A stretch of DNA of 64,000 nucleotides from Bacillus wiedmannii (GCF_001583695.1 NZ_LOBC01000017.1:124001-188000), one strand, 5' to 3'. Numbered from the stretch's first letter, positions 49,174 to 60,527 are shown. Numbers and translations: made by a program. The notes: a model not told the origin generated them from the letters alone.

Positions 49174-49214
49174 AAAATAACCCCTCTCTTTAAATAAGAG
49201 AGGGGTTATTTTCA
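49174..49214 (-). terminator. pdh operon terminator
   Basis: AATAACCCCTCTCTT pairs with AAGAGAGGGGTTATT (49176-49210), T-run on the minus strand. Confidence 0.92.
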
Positions 49215-49223
49215 TTACTTAAA

Positions 49224-50636
49224 TTATTTTACAATGTGAATTGGCATTCCAAGAGCAACTTCAGCTGCTTCCATTGTGATCTCACCTAATGTTGGGTGAG
49301 CGTGGATTGTTTGAGCGATATCTTCTGCTGTCATTCCAGCTTCGATAGCTAAACCAATCTCAGAGATAATATCAGAAGCGCCTGCACCTGCAACTTGAGC
49401 ACCTACAAGAAGACCATCTTCTTTACGTGTTACAAGTTGTAGGAAACCGTCAGTGCTGTTTAATGATAATGCACGACCGTTAGCAGCGAATGGGAACTTA
49501 GATACAGCTACTGTCATTCCTGCTTCTTCAGCTTGTTTCTTAGTGTAACCAACAGATGCTAATTCAGGATCAGTGAAGCATACTGCAGGAATTCCGATGT
49601 AATCGATTGCTGATGCATGGCCACTAATTGCTTCAACAGCTACTTTACCTTCGTAAGAAGCTTTGTGAGCTAATGGTGGTCCAGGAACGATATCACCGAT
49701 TGCATAGATGTTTGATACGTTTGTACGACATTGCTCATCGATTTCGATGATGCCGCGGTCAGTCATTTTAACTCCAACTTGCTCAAGACCAATTTCTTGA
49801 GTGTTTGGACGACGACCTACAGTTACTAATACGTAATCTGCTTCTACAGTTTGGATTTCACCTTTAACTTCAAAGCTAACTTTTACGCCAGTTTCTGTTT
49901 CTTCAACGCCTTTAGCCATAGCTTTTGTATGGATATTTACGTTACCTTTCTTTTGAAGAGCACGTTTAACAACAGAGCTCATAGCTTTTTCGAAACCAGC
50001 TAAGATTTCGTCGCCAGCTTCTACTACAGTAACTTCTGTACCGAAGTTAGCATATGCAGTTCCTAATTCCATACCGATGTAACCGCCGCCGATTACAACA
50101 AGTTTTTTAGGAATTTCAGGTAAGCTTAAAGCACCTGTAGAGTTGATAACACGTTTAGAGTATTTGAATCCTGGAATTTCGATTGGTGTAGAACCAGTTG
50201 CAAGAACAGCATTTTTAAACGTATACGTTTGTGCTGCATCTTCAGTCATTACGCGTAATGTATTAGCATCTACGAAGTAAGCTTCACCGCGAATGATTTC
50301 AACTTTGTTACCTTTAAGAAGGCCTTCAACACCGCCAGTTAATTTCTTAACTACGCCGTTTTTCCATTCTTGAACTTTTGTAAAGTCAACTTTTACGTTC
50401 TCTGCAGTGATACCCATGTCATCAGAATGCATTGCATTCTCATAACGATGACCTGCATTGATTAACGCTTTTGAAGGAATACATCCAACGTTTAAGCATA
50501 CGCCACCAAGGTTAGCTTTTTCGATAATTGCTACCTTTTGACCTAATTGTGCTGCACGAATTGCCGCAACGTATCCACCAGGACCTGCACCAACAACGAC
50601 TGTATCTAATTCAATTGGGAAATCTCCTACTACCAT
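49224..50636 (-). CDS. pdhD: Dihydrolipoamide dehydrogenase (PDH E3)
   Basis: FAD enzyme that re-oxidises lipoyl groups of E2 and passes electrons to NAD+. 470 residues: FAD motif [19 protein letters not shown] (about 14-32), redox disulphide [14 protein letters not shown] (about 44-57), NAD motif [12 protein letters not shown] (about 181-192) and catalytic HAHPTLGE near 447. It follows pdhC by 5 bp; GGAGGCG precedes the ATG. Probably shared with other 2-oxoacid dehydrogenases. Confidence 0.97.
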   Translation of the reverse strand: MVVGDFPIELDTVVVGAGPGGYVAAIRAAQLGQKVAIIEKANLGGVCLNVGCIPSKALINAGHRYENAMHSDDMGITAENVKVDFTKVQEWKNGVVKKLTGGVEGLLKGNKVEIIRGEAYFVDANTLRVMTEDAAQTYTFKNAVLATGSTPIEIPGFKYSKRVINSTGALSLPEIPKKLVVIGGGYIGMELGTAYANFGTEVTVVEAGDEILAGFEKAMSSVVKRALQKKGNVNIHTKAMAKGVEETETGVKVSFEVKGEIQTVEADYVLVTVGRRPNTQEIGLEQVGVKMTDRGIIEIDEQCRTNVSNIYAIGDIVPGPPLAHKASYEGKVAVEAISGHASAIDYIGIPAVCFTDPELASVGYTKKQAEEAGMTVAVSKFPFAANGRALSLNSTDGFLQLVTRKEDGLLVGAQVAGAGASDIISEIGLAIEAGMTAEDIAQTIHAHPTLGEITMEAAEVALGMPIHIVK

Positions 50637-50641
50637 TGTTA

Positions 50642-51928
50642 TTACGCCTCCATTACTAATAATTGTGGGTCATTCAATAGACGTTTAATTTGGTTTAATG
50701 CTTTTTGAGCAGTTGCGCCGTCAATTAAACGATGGTCAAAGCTTAGAGATAATGCTAATACTGGAGCTGCAACGATTTCACCGTTTTTCACAACTGGCTT
50801 CTCAGCGATACGGCCGATACCAAGGATTGCTACTTCTGGGTGATTGATAACTGGAGTGAACCATTGTCCACCTGCAGAACCAATGTTTGTAATTGTGCAA
50901 GAAGCACCTTTCATTTCAGCCGGAGCTAAACGACCGTCACGTGCCTTACCAGCAAGATCATTGATCTCGTTAGAAATAGTGAAGATAGACTTACGATCTG
51001 TATCTTTAACAACTGGTACTAATAGACCTTTGTCTGTATCAGCTGCGATACCGATGTTGAAGTAATGTTTATGAACTACTTCTTGAGAAGCATCATCTAA
51101 AGAAGTGTTTAACATTGGGTATTCACGTAATGCAGATGTTAAAGCTTTAACAACGTATGGAAGGTAAGTTAATTTAATACCTTTGTCAGCTGCAACAGCT
51201 TTGAACTTCTTACGGTGAGCAACAAGTTCTGTTACATCTACTTCATCCATTAATGTTACGTGAGGAGCTGTATGCTTAGAGTTAACCATTGCTTTAGCAA
51301 TCGCTTTACGGATACCACTCATTTTCTCACGAGTTTCTGGATATTCACCAGCTGGGATTGGTTGTGCTTTTGGTGCTTCTTCTTTCGCTGCTGCTGGAGT
51401 AGCTTCTACTGCTGCTGGAGCCTCAGTTGCTGCTGCTTGTCCACCATTTGCAAATGCATCGATGTCAGCTTTTACGATACGGCCGTTCTTACCAGAACCA
51501 GCTACTTTATGAATGTCTACGCCGTTTTCACGAGCATATTTACGAACAGATGGCATAGCGATTACGCGCTCATTTACTACTTCTGCAGTTGCTGCTGGAG
51601 TAGCTTCCGCTGCTGGAGCTTCTACTGCTGCTTCTTCAGCTTTTGGAGCTGCATCATGATCGTCACCTTTAAATTTAAGGTTTTCGTATCCAGGAGCATC
51701 AAATTTAATTAATGTATCTCCTACAATTGCAACTGTTCCTTCTTCTACAAGTACTTCAAGTACTTTACCTTTAACAGGAGAAGGGATTTCTACTACTGCT
51801 TTATCATTTTGTACTTCAAGAAGTACATCGTCTTCGTTTACTTCATCGCCTGGTTTAATAAACCATTTTACGATTTCACCTTCGTGGATACCTTCACCGA
51901 TATCTGGTAGTTTAAATTCAAATGCCAC
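50642..51928 (-). CDS. pdhC: Dihydrolipoamide acetyltransferase (PDH E2)
   Basis: Core of the pyruvate dehydrogenase complex. 428 residues: one lipoyl domain (1-75, lipoyl Lys in [10 protein letters not shown]), an Ala/Pro/Glu-rich linker, a peripheral subunit-binding domain (about 127-163, [15 protein letters not shown]), a second Ala/Pro linker and the acetyltransferase domain ending with [10 protein letters not shown] (catalytic His). GTG start at 51926-51928 after AGGGGG. Preceded by a 93-bp gap with a hairpin that separates it from pdhB. Confidence 0.97.
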   Translation of the reverse strand: MAFEFKLPDIGEGIHEGEIVKWFIKPGDEVNEDDVLLEVQNDKAVVEIPSPVKGKVLEVLVEEGTVAIVGDTLIKFDAPGYENLKFKGDDHDAAPKAEEAAVEAPAAEATPAATAEVVNERVIAMPSVRKYARENGVDIHKVAGSGKNGRIVKADIDAFANGGQAAATEAPAAVEATPAAAKEEAPKAQPIPAGEYPETREKMSGIRKAIAKAMVNSKHTAPHVTLMDEVDVTELVAHRKKFKAVAADKGIKLTYLPYVVKALTSALREYPMLNTSLDDASQEVVHKHYFNIGIAADTDKGLLVPVVKDTDRKSIFTISNEINDLAGKARDGRLAPAEMKGASCTITNIGSAGGQWFTPVINHPEVAILGIGRIAEKPVVKNGEIVAAPVLALSLSFDHRLIDGATAQKALNQIKRLLNDPQLLVMEA

Positions 51929-51969
51929 GGAATTCAGCCCCCTGATTCATTTCATTATTATGGAATATG

Positions 51970-52002
51970 TACAAAAGAAACCAGCATGTGCTGATTTCTT
52001 TT
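51970..52002 (-). promoter_or_regulatory. Hairpin between pdhB and pdhC
   Basis: AAGAAACCAGCA pairs with TGCTGATTTCTT (51975-52000, one G-U or mismatch), followed on the minus strand by TTTTG. It could be a leaky terminator or processing site within the operon. Confidence 0.5.
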
Positions 52003-52021
52003 GCACATGAAAAGCTAAAAA

Positions 52022-52999
52022 TTAGAAGTTCATTACTTTGTTAACAGCTTCAACAATATCTTTATGGTTTGGTAACCATACGCTCTCAGCTTGAGAGAAT
52101 GGGAATACTGTATCAGCAGCTGCAACACGTACAACTGGAGCTTCTAAGTTTAAGATTGCACGGTCGTTAATTTCCGCTACAACGTTAGCTGCAATACCAG
52201 CTTGTTTTTGTGCTTCTTGAACTACAACTACGCGGCCTGTTTTTTCAACAGAAGCGATGATTGTTTCGATATCTAATGGTTGAACTGTACGTAAGTCAAC
52301 TACCTCTAAAGAGATACCTTCTTTTTCAAGTTCTTCAGCAGCTTTTAATGCAGCATGAACCATAGCACCGTAAGCGATAACAGATACATCTGTACCTTCA
52401 CGTTTGATATCAGCTTTACCTAAATCAATTGTGTAATCGCCTTCTGGTACATCTTGACGGAATGAACGGTACAATTTCATATGCTCTAAGTAGATAACTG
52501 GATCGTTGTCACGAATCGCAGAGATTAAAAGACCTTTTGCATCGTATGGAGTAGATGGAATAACAACTTTTAGACCAGGTTGTTGAGCCACTAATCCTTC
52601 TAAGCTATCAGCATGTAGTTCAGGAGTATGAACACCGCCACCGAATGGAGAACGAATTGTTACTGGAGCAGTCCAACGTCCACCAGAACGGTAACGCATA
52701 CGAGCTAATTGACCAGAAACTGAATCCATTACTTCATAAATGAAACCGAAGAATTGGATTTCTGGAACTGGACGGAAGCCTTCTAATGCAAGTCCAACTG
52801 CAAGTCCACCAATACCAGACTCTGCAAGTGGAGTATCCATTACACGATCTTCACCGAATTCAGCTTGTAAACCTTCAGTAGCACGGAATACACCGCCGTT
52901 TACACCAACGTCTTCACCAAACACAAGTACGTTAGGGTCATTTTTCATTTCAACGCGTAAAGCATCAGTGATTGCTTGAATCATTGTCATTTGAGCCAT
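52022..52999 (-). CDS. pdhB: Pyruvate dehydrogenase E1 beta subunit
   Basis: 325-residue subunit that completes the thiamine-diphosphate site of E1. It starts [36 protein letters not shown] (about 27-44) holds the conserved Glu that activates ThDP, and [14 protein letters not shown] and [16 protein letters not shown] are typical. AAAGGAG precedes the ATG. Starts 3 bp after pdhA. Confidence 0.97.
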   Translation of the reverse strand: MAQMTMIQAITDALRVEMKNDPNVLVFGEDVGVNGGVFRATEGLQAEFGEDRVMDTPLAESGIGGLAVGLALEGFRPVPEIQFFGFIYEVMDSVSGQLARMRYRSGGRWTAPVTIRSPFGGGVHTPELHADSLEGLVAQQPGLKVVIPSTPYDAKGLLISAIRDNDPVIYLEHMKLYRSFRQDVPEGDYTIDLGKADIKREGTDVSVIAYGAMVHAALKAAEELEKEGISLEVVDLRTVQPLDIETIIASVEKTGRVVVVQEAQKQAGIAANVVAEINDRAILNLEAPVVRVAAADTVFPFSQAESVWLPNHKDIVEAVNKVMNF

Positions 53000-53002
53000 G
53001 GC

Positions 53003-54175
<1,173 letters not shown>

Positions 54176-54302
54176 CTAGACTGAAAACGCAACAATGTAA
54201 ACCAACAAATTTATCTGTCGGTTGAGAATAATTTTGTGTACCTAACAATCTGTACTAATGTTTTTTCAGAAACATATTAATACAATCTTGATCACGTTTT
54301 TT

Positions 54303-54332
54303 AGTTTACAACTATTCTAATTACGATGTCAA
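54303..54332 (-). promoter_or_regulatory. Candidate sigma-A promoter of pdhABCD
   Basis: On the minus strand a perfect TTGACA (54327-54332), 18-nt spacer and TAAACT (54303-54308). Confidence 0.5.
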
Positions 54333-54559
54333 TTACTTTGGTTACGTTTTTTTATAAATAATCTGCAGGTTTCTTCTACACAAACGTGTTTTTATTTTTC
54401 ACATCTGTATTAGTAAGCATTAACCTACTGTTATATTATTCCCTTTTCAACTTATTTTTTCTCTTAGAATAATATGTAAACGATTTAATTCTCTTTAGTT
54501 TTTCTCTCTTCTTAGCAAAAATATACAAACTCTTCTTCCTTTTATAGGTAATTACCCAT

Positions 54560-54587
54560 ACATTTCTATCCTTCCCTCCATACATTA
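54560..54587 (+). promoter_or_regulatory. Candidate sigma-K promoter
   Basis: AC (54560-54561), 17-nt spacer, CATACATTA (54579-54587), which fits the sigma-K pattern AC...CATANNNTA. It points to the 48-residue sporulation gene. Confidence 0.5.
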
Positions 54588-54631
54588 TAGTAACCGCAGT
54601 GTTAGCGGGAAATGATAAAGGAGGTCATCTC

Positions 54632-54778
54632 ATGTACGGATACTCATATTGCTATCCAACTTGTTCAAATCCTTCCTACGGTTATGGCGGTTCTTGTGGC
54701 GGGTCTGGACGCGGCTTCGCCTTAATCGTTGTGTTGTTTATTCTTTTAATTATCGTTGGTGCTGCTTGCATTCGCTAA
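54632..54778 (+). CDS. YjcZ-family small sporulation protein
   Basis: 48 residues: a Tyr/Gly/Cys-rich N-terminus ([20 protein letters not shown]) followed by one membrane helix ([19 protein letters not shown]). This plan is typical of the YjcZ/sporulation-membrane micropeptide family, many copies of which occur in Bacillus. AAAGGAGG lies 7-8 nt before the ATG, and a sigma-K-like promoter is about 45 nt upstream. A terminator follows, so it is monocistronic. Confidence 0.88.
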   Translation: MYGYSYCYPTCSNPSYGYGGSCGGSGRGFALIVVLFILLIIVGAACIR

Positions 54779-54804
54779 TGTAAAATGAAACAACTATGGA
54801 AGAA

Positions 54805-54832
54805 ACAGACGGCTTTGCCGTCTTTTCTTTTT
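54805..54832 (+). terminator. Terminator of the YjcZ-type gene
   Basis: AGACGGC pairs with GCCGTCT around TTT (54807-54823), followed by a T-rich run. Confidence 0.88.
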
Positions 54833-54942
54833 ATAACATACATAAATATTCTATAGTAGAACGCTTTCCAAAGCGCTTCCCTACTTGTCGATGACTTTTT
54901 CCATCTCCTTTGGTAGACTAAAGAAGAAAGGAGAGATTACAT

Positions 54943-55497
54943 ATGCTTACAATGAAAGATGTAATTCGCGAAGGAGATCCTATTTTGCGAAACGTTGCAG
55001 AAGAGGTATCAATACCGGCGAGCGAAGAAGATACAACTACCCTTAAAGAAATGATTGAATTTGTAATAAATAGCCAAGATCCTGAAATGGCTGAAAAATA
55101 TAGTTTACGCCCTGGAATCGGATTAGCAGCTCCACAAATCGGTATTTCAAAGAAAATGATTGCGGTTCATGTAACTGATACTGACGGTACGTTATATAGT
55201 CATGCATTATTCAACCCCAAAATCATTAGTCATTCTGTTGAACGTACATATTTACAAAGCGGGGAAGGCTGTCTATCAGTAGACCGCGAAGTACCTGGTT
55301 ATGTCCCTCGTTACACAAGAATTACAGTGAAAGCAACATCTATCAACGGCGAAGAAGTAAAATTACGTTTAAAAGGTTTACCAGCAATTGTATTTCAGCA
55401 TGAGATTGACCATTTAAATGGTGTTATGTTCTATGACCACATTAATAAAGAAAATCCATTTGCTGCTCCTGACGATTCAAAACCTCTAGAGCGATAA
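54943..55497 (+). CDS. def: Peptide deformylase
   Basis: Metalloenzyme removing the formyl group from nascent proteins. 184 residues with the three signature motifs: [10 protein letters not shown] (about 59-68), EGCLS (about 110-114) and the metal-binding HEIDH (about 154-158). The long form with an insert before motif 1 matches B. subtilis DefB (ykrB), as does the position near rnjA. AAAGGAGAG precedes the ATG. Confidence 0.96.
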   Translation: MLTMKDVIREGDPILRNVAEEVSIPASEEDTTTLKEMIEFVINSQDPEMAEKYSLRPGIGLAAPQIGISKKMIAVHVTDTDGTLYSHALFNPKIISHSVERTYLQSGEGCLSVDREVPGYVPRYTRITVKATSINGEEVKLRLKGLPAIVFQHEIDHLNGVMFYDHINKENPFAAPDDSKPLER

Positions 55498-55498
55498 T

Positions 55499-55535
55499 AA
55501 AAAAGGCGGGAGTTAATCTTCCGCCTATTTTATAT
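55499..55535. terminator. Terminator between def and the HAD phosphatase gene
   Basis: AAAGGCGG pairs with CCGCCTATTT-side arm (55502-55530), followed by Ts. Confidence 0.7.
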
Positions 55536-55555
55536 GAAATGGGTTCCATATTCAC

Positions 55556-56329
55556 TTATAGCAATCCAGCCCATTTTAAGCCATGATATATGCCGTCTTC
55601 ACTAACATCCTTTGTCACATGATTTGCAAGTTTTTTCAAGTCTTCGTGACCATTCCCCATCACAATACCTGTCCCAACTGCTTCGATCATTTCTAAATCA
55701 TTTAAGCCATCTCCAAATGCATACACTTGTTCACGGGTAAATCCTAATTTTTCAATAAATTTCTCAATTCCTTTTGCCTTCGAACCACCATTCGGAATAA
55801 TATCCATTGAATATGCATGCCAGCGAATAAAATGAAAGTCTGGGTAATGATTAATAAACTTTTCTTCTTCATTCACTTCACAGAAAAGAAGTGTTTGATA
55901 AATATTACGTTTCTCATAGAAATCAGGTTCATATGCCGGATGTTCAAAGTTTAAGCTTCCAAAACCTTCTTTCACATAATCATGATATTCTACTGATGCT
56001 CTCATTTCTTGATGATCCAGATATACAAGTGGATATCCTTCTTGTTTTGCAAACTGAGTAAACTTATGTAAGGCAGCTGGATGTAACGGGTTATTAAATA
56101 TTACCTCATCTTCAAATACAACGTACTGTCCATTAAAGCTAACATAATTATGTATATTGAGTTCCTCACGAATATCTTCAAACATAAATGGCGCACGTCC
56201 TGTCGCAATTGCTACATGCACACCTTTTTCTTGTAAATGTCTTACTGCATCTCGTGTAGATTGCGGAATCTTCTTATCGTGATCTAATAATGTTCCATCA
56301 ATATCAAAAAAGACAATTTTATCATTCAT
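55556..56329 (-). CDS. Cof-type HAD family phosphatase (YkrA-like)
   Basis: 257-residue haloacid dehalogenase-superfamily hydrolase, subclass IIB. Motif I FFDIDGTLLDHD (nucleophile Asp near 9), motif II IATGRAP, motif III Lys in GSKAKGIEKF and motif IV FGDGLNDLEMIE. Such enzymes dephosphorylate sugar phosphates, flavin or PLP precursors; the substrate cannot be read from sequence. AAAGGATT precedes the ATG. Position beside def matches B. subtilis ykrA. Confidence 0.9.
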   Translation of the reverse strand: MNDKIVFFDIDGTLLDHDKKIPQSTRDAVRHLQEKGVHVAIATGRAPFMFEDIREELNIHNYVSFNGQYVVFEDEVIFNNPLHPAALHKFTQFAKQEGYPLVYLDHQEMRASVEYHDYVKEGFGSLNFEHPAYEPDFYEKRNIYQTLLFCEVNEEEKFINHYPDFHFIRWHAYSMDIIPNGGSKAKGIEKFIEKLGFTREQVYAFGDGLNDLEMIEAVGTGIVMGNGHEDLKKLANHVTKDVSEDGIYHGLKWAGLL

Positions 56330-56686
56330 TTGTCAAAATCCTTTCCGTTACTCTATATTCCTATTTTGATTATCACTTTTCAAATTCTAAAAAAAAGTAT
56401 AACATATTAAACATCTGTGAAGAAAGCGTTCACTTTCTGACCTTATTTATGAAACCTGCATATATATATTAGTAAAAAATGTGGATACTTGTTCGTATGA
56501 ATTTTCTTTTCTATTCTTTCTCATACTATACCTATAACTAACGGCTACTAATCGTTACTATAGAATAACTTTCCCTGTATGAGAAAGGACAAGATTCAAC
56601 ATTCACTTTTGTCTTCTTTCTTATATCAGAGACGGAGTTTTCACTAGTAATATGCATGTTTAAAATAAGGAAAGGAAGGAGTAATC
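56330..56686. other. Gap upstream of the 23-codon gene
   Basis: AT-rich, no longer gene. A TTTTCA-N17-TAAAAT promoter-like pair (56638-56666) ends just before the ribosome site of the small gene. Confidence 0.4.
56638..56666 (+). promoter_or_regulatory. Possible promoter of the 23-codon gene
   Basis: TTTTCA (56638-56643), 17-nt spacer, TAAAAT (56661-56666). The start point would leave a very short leader of about 14 nt that still includes GGAAGGAG. Confidence 0.35.
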
Positions 56687-56758
56687 ATGCTGAAGAAGCT
56701 GAAGAAAAAGCTCAAGCGTTATTTAAAAGATCTAGTCCGTAAAAAGACAATCGCTTAA
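56687..56758 (+). CDS. Unannotated 23-residue cationic peptide
   Basis: The frame reads MLKKLKKKLKRYLKDLVRK then KTIA and stops. It has nine Lys and two Arg, with Leu, Tyr and Val spaced 3-4 apart, so it can form a strongly amphipathic helix with no signal peptide. GGAAGGAG lies 6 nt before the ATG, as good as any site in the window, and a small terminator (56763-56785) follows the stop at once. I do not recognise a family. It could act on membranes, RNA or ribosomes; this is inference. Confidence 0.6.
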   Translation: MLKKLKKKLKRYLKDLVRKKTIA

Positions 56759-56762
56759 ATTG

Positions 56763-56788
56763 TGCCCATTTCGGGCTTTTTCTTCATT
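56763..56788 (+). terminator. Short terminator after the 23-codon gene
   Basis: GCCC pairs with GGGC around ATTTC (56763-56777), followed by TTTTTC. Short stem, so moderate confidence. Confidence 0.55.
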
Positions 56789-56876
56789 CTCATTCGAAAA
56801 AACATGAAAATCGTGACTGTTTGCTTTATAATAAGTAACAGATAATGCAAAACATAGACAAGGAGAGGTTTTCCAA

Positions 56877-57089
56877 ATGATTTTTAAAGTATTTTATCAA
56901 GTAAAATTGACTGAGGTTCCAGTACGTGAAAATACAAAAGTTTTATATTTAGAGGCTACGTCTGAAAAGGATGTTCGTAAGAAATTAAATAAGTTCGCAT
57001 ATAATATCGAGTTCGTTCAGTCTGTTACTGGTGCTCATCTTGAATATGAAAAAGAAAACGCTGATTTAACATTAGCGGAAATCGTATAG
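56877..57089 (+). CDS. rpoY: RNA polymerase epsilon subunit RpoY
   Basis: 70-residue small RNA polymerase subunit of Firmicutes (YkzG, DUF1447), resembling the phage Gp2 fold. It begins [20 protein letters not shown] and keeps [23 protein letters not shown] precedes the ATG. It ends 4 bp before rnjA, the standard rpoY-rnjA operon. A TATAAT -10 (56827-56832) lies about 45 bp upstream. Confidence 0.95.
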   Translation: MIFKVFYQVKLTEVPVRENTKVLYLEATSEKDVRKKLNKFAYNIEFVQSVTGAHLEYEKENADLTLAEIV

Positions 57090-57093
57090 TCAT

Positions 57094-58761
57094 ATGAAAT
57101 TTCTAAAGAATGATCAAGCAGCCGTTTTTGCTTTAGGTGGACTTGGTGAAATCGGTAAAAATACATATGCTGTTCAATTTCAAGATGAAATTATTATTAT
57201 TGATGCTGGAATTAAATTTCCAGAAGACGAACTCCTCGGAATCGATTATGTAATACCAGATTACACTTATTTTGTGCGAAACGAAGATAAAATTAAAGGA
57301 TTATTCATTACACATGGTCACGAAGATCATATCGGTGGAATTCCTTACTTATTACGTCAAGTAAACATCCCGATTTATGGCGGAAAATTAGCAATTGCAC
57401 TAATCAAAAACAAATTAGAAGAGCACGGATTACTTCGTAAAGCAAAACTTTATGAAATTCAAGAAGATGATGTTATTAAATTTAAAAAGACATCTGTTTC
57501 CTTCTTCCGTACAACTCACAGTATCCCAGATTCATACGGAGTTGTTGTGAAAACACCTCAAGGACAAGTTGTTCATACTGGCGATTTCAAATTTGATTTC
57601 ACACCAGTCGGTGAACCAGCGGACTTAACAAAAATGGCTGAAATCGGAAAAGACGGCGTACTTTGTCTCTTATCTGACAGTACAAACAGTGAAGTTCCAA
57701 ACTTTACAATGTCTGAGCGCCGTGTTGGTGATAGTATTCAAGATATTTTCCGCAAAGTAGAAGGTCGTATTATCTTTGCAACCTTTGCATCAAATATCCA
57801 TCGTCTACAACAAGTTGTTGAAGCGGCTGTTGAAAACAATCGTAAAGTGGCTGTGTTCGGTCGCAGTATGGAAGCGGCGATTGAAATCGGACAAAACCTT
57901 GGTTATATTCGCTGTCCGAAGGATACATTCATAGATACAGCTCAACTAAACCGCCTACCGGCTAATAAAGTTGTTATTTTATGTACAGGTAGTCAAGGTG
58001 AGCCAATGGCAGCACTTTCACGTATTGCTAATGGTACTCATCGTCAAATTCAAATCATTCCTGGCGACACAGTTGTTTTCTCTTCTTCACCAATCCCTGG
58101 TAATACAATTAGTGTAAGCCGTACAATTAACATGTTGTATCGTGCTGGTGCTGATGTAATCCACGGGAAACTGTCAAACATTCATACGAGTGGACACGGT
58201 GGACAAGAAGAACAAAAACTAATGCTTCGTCTAATTAAACCGAAGTATTTCATGCCAATTCATGGTGAATATCGCATGCAACGTATGCATATGAAGTTAG
58301 CAAACGATTGTGGTATTCCAGAAGAAAACTGTTTCATCATGGATAATGGAGATGTTCTTGCTCTTCGTTCTGATGAAGCAAGCGTAGCTGGTAAAATACC
58401 ATCTGGATCTGTCTATATTGACGGAAATGGTATTGGAGATATCGGTAATATCGTATTACGCGATCGTCGTATTCTTTCTGAAGAAGGACTTGTTATTGTA
58501 GTTGTAAGCATTGATATGAAAGAGTTTAAAGTTGCAGCAGGACCTGATATTATCTCACGTGGTTTCGTGTATATGCGCGAAAGTAGTGATTTAATTAATG
58601 ATGCTCAAACATTAATTACAACTCATTTAGAAAAAGTAATGGAGCGTAAAACAACACAATGGTCTGAAATTAAAAATGAAATTACAGATACATTAGCACC
58701 ATTCCTATATGAGAAAACAAAACGTCGCCCAATGATTTTACCAATCATTATGGAAATATAA
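57094..58761 (+). CDS. rnjA: Ribonuclease J1
   Basis: Essential 5'-3' exonuclease and endonuclease central to mRNA decay and 16S rRNA processing. 555 residues: beta-lactamase domain with metal motif [10 protein letters not shown] (about 73-82), beta-CASP domain and motifs including [10 protein letters not shown] and PIHGEYRMQ, and a C-terminal dimerisation domain. The ATG at 57094 is 4 bp after rpoY; coupling is likely because no separate strong ribosome site is visible. In B. subtilis SR1P with GapA stimulates this enzyme. Confidence 0.96.
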   Translation: MKFLKNDQAAVFALGGLGEIGKNTYAVQFQDEIIIIDAGIKFPEDELLGIDYVIPDYTYFVRNEDKIKGLFITHGHEDHIGGIPYLLRQVNIPIYGGKLAIALIKNKLEEHGLLRKAKLYEIQEDDVIKFKKTSVSFFRTTHSIPDSYGVVVKTPQGQVVHTGDFKFDFTPVGEPADLTKMAEIGKDGVLCLLSDSTNSEVPNFTMSERRVGDSIQDIFRKVEGRIIFATFASNIHRLQQVVEAAVENNRKVAVFGRSMEAAIEIGQNLGYIRCPKDTFIDTAQLNRLPANKVVILCTGSQGEPMAALSRIANGTHRQIQIIPGDTVVFSSSPIPGNTISVSRTINMLYRAGADVIHGKLSNIHTSGHGGQEEQKLMLRLIKPKYFMPIHGEYRMQRMHMKLANDCGIPEENCFIMDNGDVLALRSDEASVAGKIPSGSVYIDGNGIGDIGNIVLRDRRILSEEGLVIVVVSIDMKEFKVAAGPDIISRGFVYMRESSDLINDAQTLITTHLEKVMERKTTQWSEIKNEITDTLAPFLYEKTKRRPMILPIIMEI

Positions 58762-58800
58762 GAAAAAGGACAATACCTTCGTGGTATTGTCCTTTTTTCT
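58761..58800. terminator. Shared terminator of rnjA and ktrC
   Basis: AAAAAGGACAATACC pairs with GGTATTGTCCTTTTT (58763-58797), symmetrical. Confidence 0.93.
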
Positions 58801-59465
58801 TATCTTAAAAAGTGTTTAAAACGATCTACTTCATCGTCATGACCAATTACAATTAATATATCTCCCGCTTGAATATTTTCCGTAGCTCGAGGAGATACAA
58901 TAACTTCTTTACCACGTTTAATCGCTACAATATTCAATCCAAACTTCGCACGAATATCTAATTCGATTAAAGAATGACCATCAATTTTTTTATTTGCAAT
59001 AATCTCTACAATACTATGCTCATCTGAAAGCTCAAGATAGTCTAATACATTACTTGATGCAATATTATTAGCAATCCTTTTTCCCATATCACGCTCAGGA
59101 TGCACAATGTGGTCTGCCCCTATTTTACTTAACACTTTTTCATGGTAATCATTTTGAGCTTTTACAGTAATATTTTTTACACCTAATTCTTTCAAAATTA
59201 ATGTTGTTAAAATACTTGAATTTAAATTATCTCCAATAGCAACGACTACATGATCAAAATTACGAATACCAAGACTTTTTAATACCATCTCATCTGTTGA
59301 ATCTGCAATTACAGCATGTGAAGCTATATTTGCAAACTCATTAATTTTATCCTCATCTGAATCAATTGCCATTACTTCCATACCTAATTGAGCGAGTTCT
59401 CGGCAAATGCTTCCACCAAAACGTCCAAGCCCAATGACAGCAAATTCTTTCTCTTTTTCACCCAC
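58800..59465 (-). CDS. ktrC: Potassium uptake regulatory protein KtrC
   Basis: 221-residue cytoplasmic RCK protein that gates a Ktr potassium channel. N-terminal nucleotide-binding domain with VIGLGRFGGSICREL (about 11-25) and acidic loop DSDEDK, then RCK_C (TrkA-C, from about 135) which in KtrC binds c-di-AMP. GTG start at 59463-59465 after GGAGG. No membrane subunit (ktrB or ktrD) is adjacent, which matches the separate ktrC locus near rnjA in B. subtilis. Confidence 0.92.
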   Translation of the reverse strand: MGEKEKEFAVIGLGRFGGSICRELAQLGMEVMAIDSDEDKINEFANIASHAVIADSTDEMVLKSLGIRNFDHVVVAIGDNLNSSILTTLILKELGVKNITVKAQNDYHEKVLSKIGADHIVHPERDMGKRIANNIASSNVLDYLELSDEHSIVEIIANKKIDGHSLIELDIRAKFGLNIVAIKRGKEVIVSPRATENIQAGDILIVIGHDDEVDRFKHFLR

Positions 59466-59548
59466 AGGGATTCCTCCAATAACATCGAATACTATGTATT
59501 TTTATTGTAACATACTTTAGATTTGCTACAAAAACCTGTATATCATTC

Positions 59549-60415
59549 TTATTTTTGTTTTTGCATATAAAAATACTGTTGTAAATAAAATGCGATACTG
59601 AAAATTAACATACCAAATACAAATATATTTCCAAATGAACTAAATGTTTCAAAAACGAATAATAACGTTTCTTGTCCGAAGAAAGCAAATAATAGTTGTG
59701 TAAATGCGAATAGCAATGCCAATATATAATGATGTTGATGGAATAAATAATGTGTTGCACCTAAAAAAGCGATAAACGAAATGATGAAAATCCACCAATT
59801 TTCTAAAAACAGTTGCCAATTAGTAAATTGATACCCATTTACTAATATCGCAATAATTCCTATAACAGCCATCGTTGGCACACTCCAAAATAATGCTCGC
59901 CCTCTAAAGAAGCGTGTTCCTTTAACATCACCTTTTTCATGTGCAATGTATGTGAGTACTACCGTACTTATGTACAAAACTGAAAGAATTGTTAAAACGA
60001 TAATAAGCCAAAAATGTAATTGATAATACTCATGCTCTATGTTTGTCACGATAGCCGCTAACATACACGGGATTAACATTCCAGTCCAACCATCTACTTT
60101 TCTTTCATTCCAAAACACTGTGTTACCAATCCGTATCCCTAACAACATAAAAATAATGATACCTAGTACAAATAATGTCGTTTTATTCCCTACTAAACTC
60201 GTCGAGAAAGCAATTAATCCAATAAATAAAAAGAGCACAAACCCATTCATAATTTCTAATACAGGTGATAAATATCTTTTCACCCATCTATAAGTTTCGT
60301 CATATTCATGATTATCTACTAAACGGTAGGCATAAAAACTTATCCCAAAATACACCGCCGCAATAATAACATACGCATATAAGACGAAACACAACATTGC
60401 ACTGCTAATTTGCAC
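59549..60415 (-). CDS. Polytopic membrane protein resembling CydB
   Basis: 288 residues with eight or nine membrane helices. It loosely resembles cytochrome bd oxidase subunit II: an opening helix, an FWNERKVDGWTG-type loop after helix 3 and paired helices with Trp. Standalone, with no cydA nearby. The GTG at 60413-60415 has GGTGGGG six bases upstream; a GTG four codons earlier overlaps that site. Function not assignable; a CydB-derived or simply convergent membrane protein are both possible. Confidence 0.7.
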   Translation of the reverse strand: MQISSAMLCFVLYAYVIIAAVYFGISFYAYRLVDNHEYDETYRWVKRYLSPVLEIMNGFVLFLFIGLIAFSTSLVGNKTTLFVLGIIIFMLLGIRIGNTVFWNERKVDGWTGMLIPCMLAAIVTNIEHEYYQLHFWLIIVLTILSVLYISTVVLTYIAHEKGDVKGTRFFRGRALFWSVPTMAVIGIIAILVNGYQFTNWQLFLENWWIFIISFIAFLGATHYLFHQHHYILALLFAFTQLLFAFFGQETLLFVFETFSSFGNIFVFGMLIFSIAFYLQQYFYMQKQK

Positions 60416-60527
60416 GTAATTCCCCACCCTTTTTTCTATGTTTCACCTTGATTTTACACACTTTCTACACGAAATGTAAACATATATAAGCTAGTTAACT
60501 AATCATCTTCTCAATAAGCGATAATGA

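Noticed and set aside
51260-51712. 150-codon Cys/Ser/Phe-rich plus-strand frame opposite pdhC
   Set aside because: Produced by the Ala/Pro linker codons of pdhC read on the other strand.
54850-54890. CTTTCCAAAGCGCTTCC as a regulatory operator before def
   Set aside because: Only partly palindromic and matches no operator I know well.
59549-60415. Calling the membrane protein cytochrome bd subunit II
   Set aside because: No cydA nearby and only loose similarity; kept as CydB-like only.
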